A stretch of DNA of 64,000 nt from Embiotoca jacksoni (lineage: Eukaryota > Chordata > Actinopteri > Embiotocidae), in the NCBI GenBank assembly GCA_022577435.1, contig JAKOON010000013.1, forward strand, positions 130,001 to 194,000. Direction: 5' to 3'. Each line of letters starts with the position of its first letter. Positions within the stretch are counted from its first letter, which is position 1. Positions 42,757 to 55,367 of the stretch are shown piece after piece. A program made the translations under genes and the position numbers. The notes under the pieces were generated by a model, which saw nothing but the letters and a program-made list of their open reading frames with translations, was not told the origin of the DNA and searched no databases.

Positions 42757-44244
42757 ATGGCTGCAGTCACACAGATCTTCTTCCTGCTGGTTGCTCTCAT
42801 CTACAACATTCAAGCTGACCAGATTATCCAGGTGAGAGATCCAGGGAGGTCTTTCTACTTCTATCCACCAAAAGAGAACAACTTCTGCCTGATTTCTAAA
42901 TTTGTTGGTGAAGATAAGTTTGTCCTGTGGAACACCTCCGACCCCTCGACTGAGAACTCCAGAGTACCTGAAGACTTGAAACAAAGACTTCAAGTTTACA
43001 CCAACAGGAATAATGAGACTTTTTATATAATCAACAAGTTGATCCAATCAGACTCCGGCCTGTACCAAGAGGAGTGTTGGACTGAGGACAAAGTGACACT
43101 TGAGACAAACTTCAGCATTGTTGTTTGTGGCAAAACAAATGATGAAAAAAGAGTTGATACGAGTCTTGGAGGAACATCGGAGATAACATGTGATGGAGCA
43201 GCTGAAAATCTGACGGTCCAGTGGCTGCAGTGGGATCAAATATCATGGAGAAGAGTTTTTAAGGACAATACGACATCGTTGGTGAACAGTTTACAAGAAA
43301 CAATCCAAAAGGTGGAAAATACATCAACTCTTCGTTTATCCAACATCAGAGACAATAAGTACTACATGTGTCTGGTGATGAACCAACAGCAGTGTGTCAG
43401 CAGTCAATATGTCGAGTTGATCATGATACCAGAGACAATCATTCACTCAGTGGAAGAGACAGCAGCGTTGCAGTGTCCTGATGACATCACTGACCAGCCT
43501 CCTGATGACATCACTGACCAGCCTCCTGATGACATCACTGACCAGCCTCCTGATGACATCACTGACCAGCCTCCAGTCTGGAAATTGAACGATGGACCTG
43601 ATTGGATGAACTTTGACCAAATGAGGAACATTTTCTCCACTAAGAATCGGTACGTTGACCAAAACAACTCCCTGGTGTTTTCATCTCTGATGTTGACTCA
43701 TTCAGGTTTGTACAGCTGTGGTGTTGATTACACATTAAAACAGTACTTTCTTCTAGTGTGTCCAACATATGACCCACCTGCTGTAGAGCTCTTCTCAGAG
43801 GGAGATGAAGTCACTCTCAGATGCAACATTAGTTGGAGAGAGAGAGCGAAGCCTGTATGGTTCATTAAGTCGAATCAAACAGAAGGAAATTTTTTCTCAA
43901 TGTTTGATATGAGACATCTGACGAGCAGATTTAACATGTATTACCCTAATATGAACCTGATAATCTCTAATGTCTCAGTAGAAGACACAGGGGAGTATTG
44001 GTGTGTAGATGTAGACTGGTACTATCGGTGTTTTTCAGGATCCAAAACTCTTGTAAAGTTCAGAGAGCCCGTTGTGGTTTCCTCCCCCGTCCATGTAGTG
44101 AAGTCCTCAGTGTTCATTGTCCTGCTGGTGATGGTTTGTGTTGCTGTGCTCGCTGTGATCCTGAAGACCAGGAGAGGAGAGCAGCCTCCAGCTGACACAG
44201 TGGTCGAGTACGTAAACGCTCCAATGCAGGAATCATCTTTATAA
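42757..44244 (+). CDS. four-Ig-domain transmembrane receptor, copy 3, ITIM consensus lost (intronless)
   Basis: ATG 42757 opens 495 codons with the same domain plan. DDITDQPP occurs four times, which explains the 16 residues gained over copy 1. Domain 4 carries a dense cluster of replacements against copies 1 and 2: RERAKPVW, KSNQTEGNFF, MRHLTSRFNMYYPNMN. These are spread over the B-C to E strands. In domain 1, STENS replaces STNNS and removes a sequon. In the tail, GTT to GCT at 44218-44220 turns VEYVNV into VEYVNA. The ITIM +3 hydrophobic position is lost, while YVN still fits a Grb2-type SH2 site. The frame is otherwise intact, so the gene may be expressed with altered signalling. Confidence 0.85.
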   Translation: MAAVTQIFFLLVALIYNIQADQIIQVRDPGRSFYFYPPKENNFCLISKFVGEDKFVLWNTSDPSTENSRVPEDLKQRLQVYTNRNNETFYIINKLIQSDSGLYQEECWTEDKVTLETNFSIVVCGKTNDEKRVDTSLGGTSEITCDGAAENLTVQWLQWDQISWRRVFKDNTTSLVNSLQETIQKVENTSTLRLSNIRDNKYYMCLVMNQQQCVSSQYVELIMIPETIIHSVEETAALQCPDDITDQPPDDITDQPPDDITDQPPDDITDQPPVWKLNDGPDWMNFDQMRNIFSTKNRYVDQNNSLVFSSLMLTHSGLYSCGVDYTLKQYFLLVCPTYDPPAVELFSEGDEVTLRCNISWRERAKPVWFIKSNQTEGNFFSMFDMRHLTSRFNMYYPNMNLIISNVSVEDTGEYWCVDVDWYYRCFSGSKTLVKFREPVVVSSPVHVVKSSVFIVLLVMVCVAVLAVILKTRRGEQPPADTVVEYVNAPMQESSL

Positions 44245-45187
44245 TGCTTGTGTCTCGTTGCTGTTACAGTGTGTGATATATGTGCATCTTAAAAACAAAC
44301 AAAAAGCCACATCGACTGTTGTGATGAAAACAAAGAATCAAATGTAAATATGATTTTATTATTACAAACGTTATAGTATTTTGGTTATATTTGTTTATTA
44401 AGTTTTTTTGTTCTTCATCTGTTTCTAAAAAATATCTATGAAATGTTTTGTGAAGTACTCGTGATGAATTATATTTTATCCATGAAATATATTTTCAAAT
44501 TCGTTCTGTTTTTTTATTTCCTGAGTTTCACTTGGATGCGACACCCTTAGTCAGAAATGTGGGTTTATTATTATTATTTAGTCTTAATGTGAAAAGTAAA
44601 AACAGACATGAAAAGATGAGTAATAAGTGAAGATAAAGAAACAAATAAATAAAGATATATAAGGTGATGGTGAAGTTGTTGTGGATATCTGCCTGCACTC
44701 TGACCACAGGAGGCGGCTCATCTCTTTTGGAATCATATTTTATAAACATTTAAATAATTCTTTCTTTTATCTTTTGACTTTTGTCTTGTTTTATTACACA
44801 GATTTTGTTTTGAAATGTAATGAGAATATGTTCATGTTTTTTTTTTCATTTATATGTGAAATAATTTGTTGCTTTTAATGCATAAATCATATTATTGTTA
44901 TCTCAGTTTTGTTGTTGTTATATGTACAACCCTGTTTTTAACAGAGTTGGGACGCTGTGTAAAATGTAAATAAAAATGATTGGCAGATCATATAAATCCA
45001 TATTTCATTGAAAATAAAACAACATTTTTCAGCTTCAACATTTGACATGTTGTCTTTTGTCTATGAAAAATATCTTCTTATCTTATTTTATATCAATTTG
45101 ATTGAAGCAACACCTCAAAAAAGAGTCAACAAAACACTGGAAAAGGTGGAAAGATCAACAAAATGGCTGCAGATCTACAAACTGCAG

Positions 45188-45247
<60 letters not shown>

Positions 45248-45659
45248 GAAATGTCTCTAAAACCACTGAAGTTAACGAGTCTTCAAACACAGATAACAGA
45301 CTTGTTGCTAGGGAGGGTTGCTATGTGTGTGTGAGAGAGAATATTCCTCAATCAGATATCTAGATTAAGACTTCAACATGGATCATGAACACCAGCCGAC
45401 ACACTTCTCTTAAACTGTTGACTAATATTAACACAACAGTTACTCTGAAATGTTTTAATCTCTGAAATTTAATCTATCGGCTGATTGACGTGTAGAAAAA
45501 AACACGTGGGACCAACGACCGGACCGTAAAGTAGAGACGGCAGCCCGTTGGGTCATTTTCTTGACTGACAGCGGGCCGGTCCAATCACATCTCTGAATCC
45601 ACCTCAGCCCTCCCCCTCTGTCCTGTTTCTCATGTCAGATGAGGGGGGACACTGGACAC
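44245..45659 (+). other. 3' flank of receptor copy 3
   Basis: Matches the other two flanks, with small indels near 44490-44580 and a GT tract at about 45191-45243. No gene is seen. Confidence 0.5.
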
Positions 45660-45873
45660 GGGAGGAGAGAGACAGGGAGGATGAGGAGGGACAGAGGACA
45701 GAGGAGAGAGACAGGGAGGATGAGGAGGGACAGAGGACAGAGGAGAGAGATAGGGAGGATGAGGAGGGACAGAGGACAGGAGGAGAGAGACAGGGAGGAT
45801 GAGGAGGGACAGAGGACAGAGGAGAGACAGGGAGGACAGAGGACAGAGGACAGAGGAGAGACACAGGGAGCCC
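45660..45873. repeat. purine-rich minisatellite (VNTR), unit 3, about 0.21 kb
   Basis: Only about five monomers of the same 37/39-bp repeat remain. The first and last monomers match the ends of the arrays in units 1 and 2, so this is an internal contraction, or an unexpanded state, of the same locus. Confidence 0.95.
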
Positions 45874-48162
45874 TTCAACCTGATAAACTCAGGTTTTGGG
45901 TACTGACTGGTCCGGAGGCTTGAAATCTGAAGAAAACACAAAGTATTACTGTCATATTTAATGAATAGTCTTCATCCATCTTGTGTGTTTTAAAATGTCC
46001 ATGAATGTCGGGCTGGGTAAGAAATCAATATTGTTTTGGTTTCATGAGATGACTCTAGATTTTGTTTATGTTGATGTGCCATAAGTGTCGTGTTTTCCTG
46101 GTTTTAAAGGCTGCATGTCGGTGTAGTGATGTCATTTTCTGAATTGAACAGTTTCTTCTACCTGTTGTTGTTTGTCTTCGTCCACATCATCATTATGCCC
46201 ACATTACTGATGATTACTGATGATGGAAAAATAATGAACTCTTCATACTCGTCAAATGTTTGTCTGTCTGTTGCACAACATGGTTCAATAGTCTCAGTTA
46301 CAACGTCTCTGTCTTTATCTTGTGACCTCCGACGTCACTCAGTACTATCTACAAAATCAGATCTACAGAGGAAGTGGAGGAGGCTGTCAACTGTTTGTCA
46401 CACGGTGGAAAGCTGAACTACGGAGGACAGACGTTGAGCAATGCTGGACATCCTTCTTTGAGGGTCCATGTATTTGCTCCTTCTTGCAAGAATAAATGTC
46501 CGATATGTTTGATTTTGAATCCAGCCTCGGAGTCATTTTTCTAACAAAACTCAAGTCTCACTTTACTCTGCTTCATCTTGGGACTCCTGAAAATGAAGCA
46601 TGTGAGCTATGAAATATTTCTGAGTCAGTTGTTTATACAGACGAGTAGAGCTTCAAAAATAGCCTGTAATTTACATGTTAGTAATTCTTGAGTTCATTGT
46701 TTCCCCAACACCCAAAGATTTATCTCACCAACCCTGCTGGCTGGAGAACGTACCGTCACTTCACTACTCCTGGATCAACCAAAAGCTTTTTATTATATCT
46801 GACAACCTTTTCTGTCCTATTTTCAAGCTTGAAAAATTCCCCATGAACGTGTCATATTGTTCTGCTCTCTCTTCTATTTTCCCACTAATGAGACAGATAT
46901 GGTTTGGTGGTGTTTGTACGTGATCAATGAATTTGAGAGATCGGTGTGTCTGTCAATTAATGACCTGACAATTCATCAGGACCCGAGCACCGAATGGTGG
47001 GAAAGCCCTTTTATTAAGCAAGGAATTATGATTATGATTATGATTATTATATTCCACGTTGTTATGATTAGTCTCCTCATAAAATCTAAACATTTGAAGT
47101 CTTCATTGGTTTTTATTGTTGTGACATCTTGATGTGAAAACCAGACAGAGAGAAGTGTGAATGGTCATTCCTCCATAAAACTAGCAGACTATGAATTCAT
47201 GCTTCTGAATCTATTCAAGGGTTCATAACTGACACAAATGAGGTTTCTGTTCAAATAATGTTGACAAACTGGAGCTGGTTGAACTTTGCTCTGAGGAAGC
47301 TGACTGAATATAACAGTAAAAAGCAGGGAACACTTCAAATGGTGGATTTAAACTTGAGTAAAGAAATGTAGGGGAGGGTCTCTATCTCCCTGTGGACACC
47401 TGAGAGAACTAACGACTGATGACTCTCAGCTGTGTCAGAGGGTGTGGAGGATCACGCAGGAATAAAAGGGAGCATTGAACGGCCGGACGGTGTTGGAGAA
47501 ACACTGAAGTGCTGTCTGTGGCTGTAGCATGGGTACTGTGGTGGGAGGCTGCTGGTTGGGACTTTGAGTGTTGCTGACAGTGAAGCAGGAGATCTGTTCC
47601 TGTGTTAGAAGGAGAGGTTGGAAACCTCCTGTAGGAAGAGACAGACTGAGGAGCAACAAGTCTGCTTCACAGGACTGTTGTCATTCTGACTCCACACCAT
47701 CTTCATCATGTCTTGCTGGCTTCCTGGCTGCAGCGAGTGTTTGTGGGTTCTCCCTGGTTCTACACTCCTTTTTTAATCCCTGTGGAAGGAGGTGTGGGGA
47801 TCTTGTACCCACACAAGGGGAACAATACGTTTAACGAAAAACAACAGCTGCCCTTTAACTGGATTTAAGTCATTTGACTCGCGGCTGAAAATTCCTACAA
47901 AATGCACCGTTGGTGTTTCAGGCCCTCTCTTCCTCCTGTTGGTAGAAACGGCCTACAGTTTAAAGTGGTTCCTAACATGCATTCTGGCAGATGGGAATTG
48001 GAAAAGTTCCTATTTGGAAATGTCTCACTTCTTTGTGAAATGAGTTCACAAACAAGCAGCATGGCAGCCTCCAGAAAATCTGATCTGCTGATGTGGAAGT
48101 TTTTGCCGAAATGTTTTAGGGCCAATTGATACCATAGTCTTTATCTGTGATGATCAGTAACT
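45874..48162. other. conserved array spacer, unit 3
   Basis: Nearly identical to the spacers of units 1 and 2. It carries the small ORFs at 46129-46416 and 46857-47132, both intact. A further 82-codon frame at 46675-46923 overlaps the second. Confidence 0.45.
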
Positions 48163-48598
48163 CAATTCAAATGTATTTATACAGCATCGAATCCCAACAC
48201 GGGTTGTTTCAAGGCACTTAACACATTAAAGTACTTAAAACAGAATTTTACAACAGTATTCAGAGAAACCCAACAAATTAAATAATTCCCTCAACCTAGG
48301 AGGGAAAAACTCCTCTTTAAGGGAGAAAAACCTCCAACACTGGGAAGGAAACACTCCCTTTTTGACAGGAAGAAACTTCCAACAGAACCAGACTCGGACG
48401 TGTGGGGTGAGAGGAGAGCAGAGAGAGAAAAGGACAGCATAGAGATCCAAAACATGAACTGTTGGTGGGGCTGACAATCACAGAGCAGAGACCTCCATCT
48501 GCAAAAGAAAGAACGGGAACTATGTGAGCGAGGGAACCGAATGGAGAGGCAAAAGACAACAAGCAAAAACTATGGGAGAGAGAAAGCACGTATGTTTG

Positions 48599-48964
48599 TC
48601 ATGGCACCAGGCCTTCAAAGAGATGAGGATTGTCAGCAGGTACGCCAGCTTCATCTCTCCTTTCAATCAACAAATCAACTGACTCCTTCATTCTCTCAGT
48701 AAAGAAAACAGGGACCTTCCTGCCTCTTTTTCTCCGGACTTCTATGCGAGTTAGTAGCTTGCTCAGCTCTTTCTCTAATGGTGACAGGGTTTCATAAATG
48801 TCCTCATTGCTCCTCAGTGCAGGTTTACCTGCTCTGAACATAGCCTGCTCTGAGGCAGCAGCAGTGCAGGTGAGGGGGGCGTGTCCTCCCCCCTCCCCCC
48901 CCCCTTGATGGACCATCAATTCAGCCTGAGCTGATGGCAGCCAGGTCACCACAATATTCTGCAC
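48599..48964 (-). pseudogene. fragment of a multicopy fish gene (recombinase-like family), unit 3
   Basis: Same 121-codon minus-strand fragment as in unit 2, again stopping after LFEGLVP. Confidence 0.45.
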
Positions 48965-49302
48965 TTCTCAACTCTGCCTCACAGGCCTGTTTGACAGGTT
49001 AGCATGTTCAAAATAAAGCAAGGAAACACATGAAGTGATCTGTGCATCAGCAGACAACATGTCTACTGGGTTCTGTGATGAATACCATATTATCATTTAC
49101 AAGGTTAGTTTAGTTGGAGTTTGATTCCCAGTAAGTCAAAGACCTTCAGAAATGTTGAGCTGTTCAGTTGGAACAAAGTCTCTGGAACAATTCAATATAT
49201 TATAAACAGGTATTCTTCTTCTGGAAACTTTCTTCCATATGGTTTGTTTTATTTATGCAACCAGAACATGCATCCATAAAGTACACCCAAAAGTAAATAT
49301 AA

Positions 49303-50035
<733 letters not shown>

Positions 50036-50363
50036 CGAATGATGAATGATTCTGACATTTACATGTCATAAAATACATGCAGAATTAATGATTCTGGGGG
50101 ACCAATTTGACGTGAACTCTCTGCCTCATGTCCACAAAGAAATCCCCCAACGTGTCCGGACCGGTGGAAAATATTCTGACCCGTCCACAAACCCTCTCGT
50201 ATTCTTTGAGGTGAAATTAGTTTTTTTCATGGACTCTGGTGTCTTGAAGAAAGTGATGTAACTGCTCTGTTCCCAGGAAACACAACTTTTACACACACAC
50301 ACACACACACAAAAAAAAACACACATACACAGAAACACACACACTCACACAGACACACACACA

Positions 50364-50402
<39 letters not shown>

Positions 50403-52230
50403 CGTGGCCGAGGTGTAAATCTGATTTCCAGAGAGCGACCTCGGGGCCCTGAAGGAGAATTGGATGTTGTTTGTGTCCTGGATTACATCTGAAGGGTCGA
50501 GATTTAATCTGACGCTCGGAGAGACGCACGGATCGGAAGGTTTCAGGAAACAGGAAGTCGCGGCGCCGGCCGGCGGAGGCCTGATACTTTCTTGTAAACC
50601 GCAGCTCTTGTACTTGTAATGGAGTATTTCTTTTACAGTAAAATATGACCTAAATCTTTTATTTAATATTTTATAATTTTATTGAAGGAAAAGTTTGGAA
50701 AAATACTCACTAGATGGAACTTTAAAAAGTTTTTAAAAAGTATTTATTGTGGATAAGTTTTGATGCCTTAATATGTAAATCAATGGAACCAATTCAACCT
50801 CCTGATAATATACTTTATTTATATCTATTTTTTACCCAAATATGATGTATTCCTCCAAAAGTCGGTCAACAGTAGTTTCATATTTCAGTGTACTGTTAAT
50901 ATACTTTTGGATGTACAGTTATATTCTAACCTTTTCGATATATAATAAAAAAAAAAGTTCTTCTCTTTGCATATTAATAGAATTAAATATGAGTTAAATT
51001 CAGTCTTTATTTTTGTCTCATTGACCCGTTTCGATCTCAAATTAAACTAAAATGAAACATCAGTTTAATTGACTTCATCTTTTAACCCAACACCACCTGC
51101 AGTACTCTGTACAAAAAGAGTTAATATTAATAATAATAAAGAGGTTTGTGTGTCTTTATTCAGCAGATTTACGAATGTAAAATGACACTTTTAGGAGCAG
51201 AAACTTCAGCTGTAACAAACATCCAAATATAAACGATCAGGTGTCAGAAATATGAGCAAATATCTCCAAAATGTGTTCGTGTTCATTAAGAAACACTCAT
51301 CTGCTGCAGAAAATTATTCAGTAATTCACAGTAAAAGTCCTGAAAGTTAACCGAATGTAAATCAGAAATAAAATGAAATGTTAATCTTTTAGAAACTGAT
51401 ATTCAGATTTGGACTCCAACTCTAATGTCATTTTAAATATCAGTTATTAACAGTTATTATGTCATGAAGAGGTGAGCAGCTGTTTGTTGAAGCAGGAGTG
51501 TGACGTCAGTGAAACCAGATCATTAAAAACATTAAAAACAAACAAAGAGAAGCTCCACAGAAACTTTTTATTTTCTTCACAAACTTCCTCTCAACTCAAA
51601 CCTTCATTTTTAAACCACAATATTTTAATAATGAACTAATTTAATCTCAGATTCAGATATTTTATGGAAATATAAAGTCTTTTTTTTTCCCATGTTTGAA
51701 TAGGACATTTTTGATATGTTTGAGAAAAGTGAAAATGGTCACCGATCGTCTCACAGACCGATTCTTTCTCCTGTTTGATCGTTTCTCAGTTACGTTAAAT
51801 TAAATTGTCTCTTTTTGTCAGATTTTTGTGGTTTCGATGAGAATCAGAGAATCTGAACAGCGACGGCGTCGACGCCTCTGAGGGTCGAACACGAAATCCT
51901 CCAAAACACAGAAACAGAAACACGATCCTGAACGCACCCGGTTCCCCTTCGTCCTCCGACACCAGGAAGAAACACAGTGTCACCTACCTTGTGCAGTGTT
52001 ACCATGGCGATAGGGCACTGCCAGCCAACCGCAAGCGGCCATTATGTGTCCTCGAACCTGTTTTTGTTTACAGCTGATCTGTTCGAAGAAAGTTTTTTTT
52101 GGGGGGGAAGCAGCTTCTTGTTGTTGTTGTTGTTGTTGTTGTTCTTCTTCTTCTTCTTCTTCTTCGTCGCCTCCGTCTGTGCACGAAAATGAGGCGAAAC
52201 CTTCTCACAGCCTCATCACAGGAGTGTGTG

Positions 52231-52281
<51 letters not shown>

Positions 52282-52600
52282 TGTGTGTGTGTGAGTGTGT
52301 GTGTGTGTGTGTGTGATTACCACAGGGTGAGACAGTAATTGAAAACCTCTGCTGTTCCTCTGGAAATAGCGATGTCACATTTCTCACTGGAGAAGAAAAC
52401 CTCTTCATCTTCCAGTCAGAAACACACGCGGTGTCGTCGCCATCTAGTGGCCACATGCTGTTAGTGCACATTTGGTTTAATGTTTCACAAACTTCCTGCA
52501 CCAGTTTAACAGCCTGGATTATCATTTTTTCAGATGGAATAAATGTCATGCAGCGTTGGACACGTGTTCCAACCTCCAGATGTTTTCTGTATGACATCAT
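50036..52600. other. unique AT-rich segment between Ig array and prkce exons
   Basis: No gene is recognised. It contains a compound CA tract (about 50291-50401), GTT/CTT trinucleotide runs near 52120-52165 and a GT tract (about 52223-52314). If the prkce exons to its right are in place, this would be prkce intron. I looked for the small prkce exon that normally precedes the pseudosubstrate exon and did not find it. Confidence 0.5.
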
Positions 52601-52604
52601 CTTA

Positions 52605-52605
<1 letters not shown>

Positions 52606-52666
<61 letters not shown>
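52606..52666. repeat. (GT)n tract adjoining prkce exon 3 acceptor
   Basis: About 60 bp of GT end about 12 bp before the exon, in place of the usual pyrimidine tract. Confidence 0.9.
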
Positions 52667-52667
<1 letters not shown>

Positions 52668-52678
52668 CATGCCAACAG

Positions 52679-52845
52679 CTGCCAGCTCCACTGAGAATGA
52701 GGAGCGCGTGTTTCGCCAGCGGATGCGTCCCAGGAAGCGTCAGGGCGCCGTCCGCCGCAGAGTTCACCAGGTCAACGGACACAAGTTCATGGCCACGTAC
52801 CTGCGGCAGCCCACCTACTGCTCCCACTGCAGGGACCTTCATCTG
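52679..52845 (+). pseudogene. prkce: protein kinase C epsilon exon 3 (pseudosubstrate and start of C1A), frameshifted
   Basis: The exon runs from an AG acceptor (CAACAG) to a GTGAGC donor. It encodes NEERVFRQRM, the pseudosubstrate RMRPRKRQGAVRRRV, and the C1A start HKFMATYLRQPTYCSHCRD. The family continues with FIWG. Here one extra C at 52836-52837 shifts the last residues to LHL. The exon is 167 nt. With the expected partial codons at each end (completing GCT at the start and TGG at the end), it should be 166. In prkce this exon sits between a short C2-end exon and the 35-nt exon found at 53545. It lies on the plus strand, opposite to exon 1. A sequencing error in the C doublet would restore a functional exon. 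Otherwise it is a broken copy. Confidence 0.85.
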
Positions 52846-53544
52846 GTGAGCAACACAAAAACAAAACAAAAGCACACAAAAATCTCCGCGTCAATTTATG
52901 AACAGAATTTATAAATAGAAACTGTCAGATTTGGGTCGTTTTATGTACGTTGAGTTTTCTCTGTTGGTTTGTTGTTTGTTTCACTTCGAGGCTGCAAAAT
53001 AAATAAATAAATAAAAGGCGTCCTCCATCTGACGTCATCAGAGCTTTTGTTCAGCAAACATCTAAAGGTGATTTATTCAATTATTCATGTTTAGATTAAA
53101 TTTTCACTTCAAAGATTGTGCGGACGTCAGAGGACACAAAATAATGGGTCCGATGCCGCTTCGCATCTCGTCTGAAGACGCCCCTTTTTAACTTGTGACG
53201 AAAAGAACAAAGAATAACGTGAAATAAAGTGCAAATACAAAATAAAATGGGAAAAGAAACGCCGGCAGTAAAGAGATGAATGAGGCGACGGTGGAGATGG
53301 AAGAACTCGTGTGATTCACGCATCCTTCAAAAAAATCTACAACAAATAAGAGCGACGTCGGTAACACGAGTAAAATACAAGAACTGGTGAATTAGTGGTG
53401 AAGAAAAAGTAGTTTTACTGTCCAGCTGCAGAGGGTTTGTTCAACTGTTCGAGGTCCTGACGTAAAAATGGGACTTTTTCATCCCATTTTGTTGGAAATA
53501 TTTTGTATTTTATTTGATCAAAGTTGTGTTTTTCTGTCTCTTAG
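52846..53544 (+). other. prkce: prkce intron between exons 3 and 4
   Basis: Bounded by a GTGAGC donor and a TTTCTGTCTCTTAG acceptor, 699 bp. No gene or repeat family is seen apart from an AAATAAATAAAT run near 52998. Confidence 0.75.
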
Positions 53545-53579
53545 GGGCGTTTTAGGGAAACAAGGTTACCAGTGTCAAG
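53545..53579 (+). CDS. prkce: protein kinase C epsilon exon 4 (C1A continuation)
   Basis: A 35-nt exon between a strong pyrimidine-AG acceptor and a GTAGGA donor. Its first base completes the Trp codon of exon 3, and the next codons read GVLGKQGYQCQ. This is the novel-PKC C1A segment (human epsilon has GVIGKQGYQCQ). The frame is the one expected if the extra base in exon 3 is ignored. The next C1 exon is not seen before the GT array at 53636. Confidence 0.85.
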
Positions 53580-53631
53580 GTAGGAAATCCACACGATGAC
53601 GGTGAAACACGGAGAAACCAGACACCTTTTA

Positions 53632-54073
<442 letters not shown>

Positions 54074-55019
54074 TGTGCATCTACATTGTAGAACAGCAGC
54101 GTGACAGAAAATCCGGTAAAAGTGGAATATTTTTGCACGATAAAGATCTCAAAGCTCAAATTGGTGATATTTATAATTCCAATATCAATATTTACGTGTA
54201 CGTCAGACTGAAGTGACAGATCAAGAATTAACTATGTTTGGAGATGTCGTCATAATCCAAACGTGACCAGCTGCTGACGACGGTTCGATCTGATAGTGAA
54301 GCACTTTGTGACAAACGAGGTCAATGTTTTTTAATCTGTTTTGGTTTTTCTGTCTCGGACAAAAAAACAACAACCCGACTTCACATGAATGATTATGTTG
54401 CTCCGTCTGCTGGAAGCGAACACTCGCCTTAACAATTTCAATAAGTTCTGGTCACAAAGCTGCTTCAAAGGTCTTATATGTTCCTTCTCTTGTGTTTTAT
54501 TTGCACTTTTGGTTTCCATCAGAAAATATTTTTAGTTTTTAAAGGATCAAAAAAACATCTCGTCTCGTAAGTGTCTTTCCGGATGTTTTATTGTCTACAT
54601 CTTTAAGGCGCCCTGACATTACCGACCCTCTCCTCTGATTGGCTGAAGTTTGGACAGAATATCGGACTGAGGGCAGACATATGATTTGTTTGAGAGTTTG
54701 TGACATCACAAACTCACCAATGTCCAAACAGCACAGTTGTTGAATGTCTGTTTTCTTTTTTTTGGACTGTGTTTTGACACTCTCAGTATTTATACCTCCT
54801 GCTTTATATTCACAAATTAAATGGAAATACAACATATGGAACCTTTAAAGAAGTAAATTATTATATTTTCTTTCATTTATGAATATTTATGAGTTTTTTG
54901 GGGCTGTTTGTAGTGTTGTTGCAGCTCCAATACTTTTCCATCGTGGCACCTGTACTTAAGATGCCTGACCTCCAGCAACCCCCCCCCCCCCCCCCCCCCC
55001 CCACCAGCGCGTGTCTTAC

Positions 55020-55367
55020 CCAGTCCTCGTAGTGCCTGCAGCCGTTGTGCAGGATGTCCTCGAACTGGATGATGCAGTTGGCCACGAAGTCGTCGTAGCC
55101 GATGGGGGCGTCGTGGAAGACGGACAGCTCTATCCGGCGGCCGTCGTGCACCTCCGTGGTGAACTCGTCGTGCCACGCGGGGCTGTTGGTCCTCTGCTTG
55201 GTGGAGGTCTGGCCCACGCGCGAGTCGTCCACGTTCAGGGCGATGTACGTGTCCAGGAGGAAAGTCTGGGTCTTGGGGCCGACGGCGTGCCGCAGCGACC
55301 ACGCCGTCGGTTTGAGGTCCAGAGCCTCGCGGATCTTGATCTTCAGCTGCCCGTTGAAGACCACCAT
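55020..55367 (-). CDS. prkce: protein kinase C epsilon, exon 1 (C2 domain), copy B
   Basis: Minus-strand ATG at 55367, 116 codons to Trp116 and a GTAAGA donor, encoding the same C2-domain sequence as the copy at 14564-14911. I saw no coding difference. HDAPIGYD (85-92) and EA-x-x-LKPT (14-21) are intact. Its upstream region is shorter by 328 bp. The prkce exons immediately to the left (52679-53579) are on the opposite strand, so they cannot be spliced to this exon as the sequence stands. Confidence 0.95.

Larger units (their letters stand above)
42310..49302. repeat. tandem array unit 3
   Basis: Third complete repeat. It is the shortest because its minisatellite is only about 0.21 kb. Confidence 0.95.

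Noticed and set aside
50036..52677. The short prkce exon that should precede the pseudosubstrate exon (end of the C2 domain)
   Set aside because: I looked for the expected IDLEPEG-type segment on the plus strand and did not find it. It may be missing, beyond a breakpoint, or overlooked.
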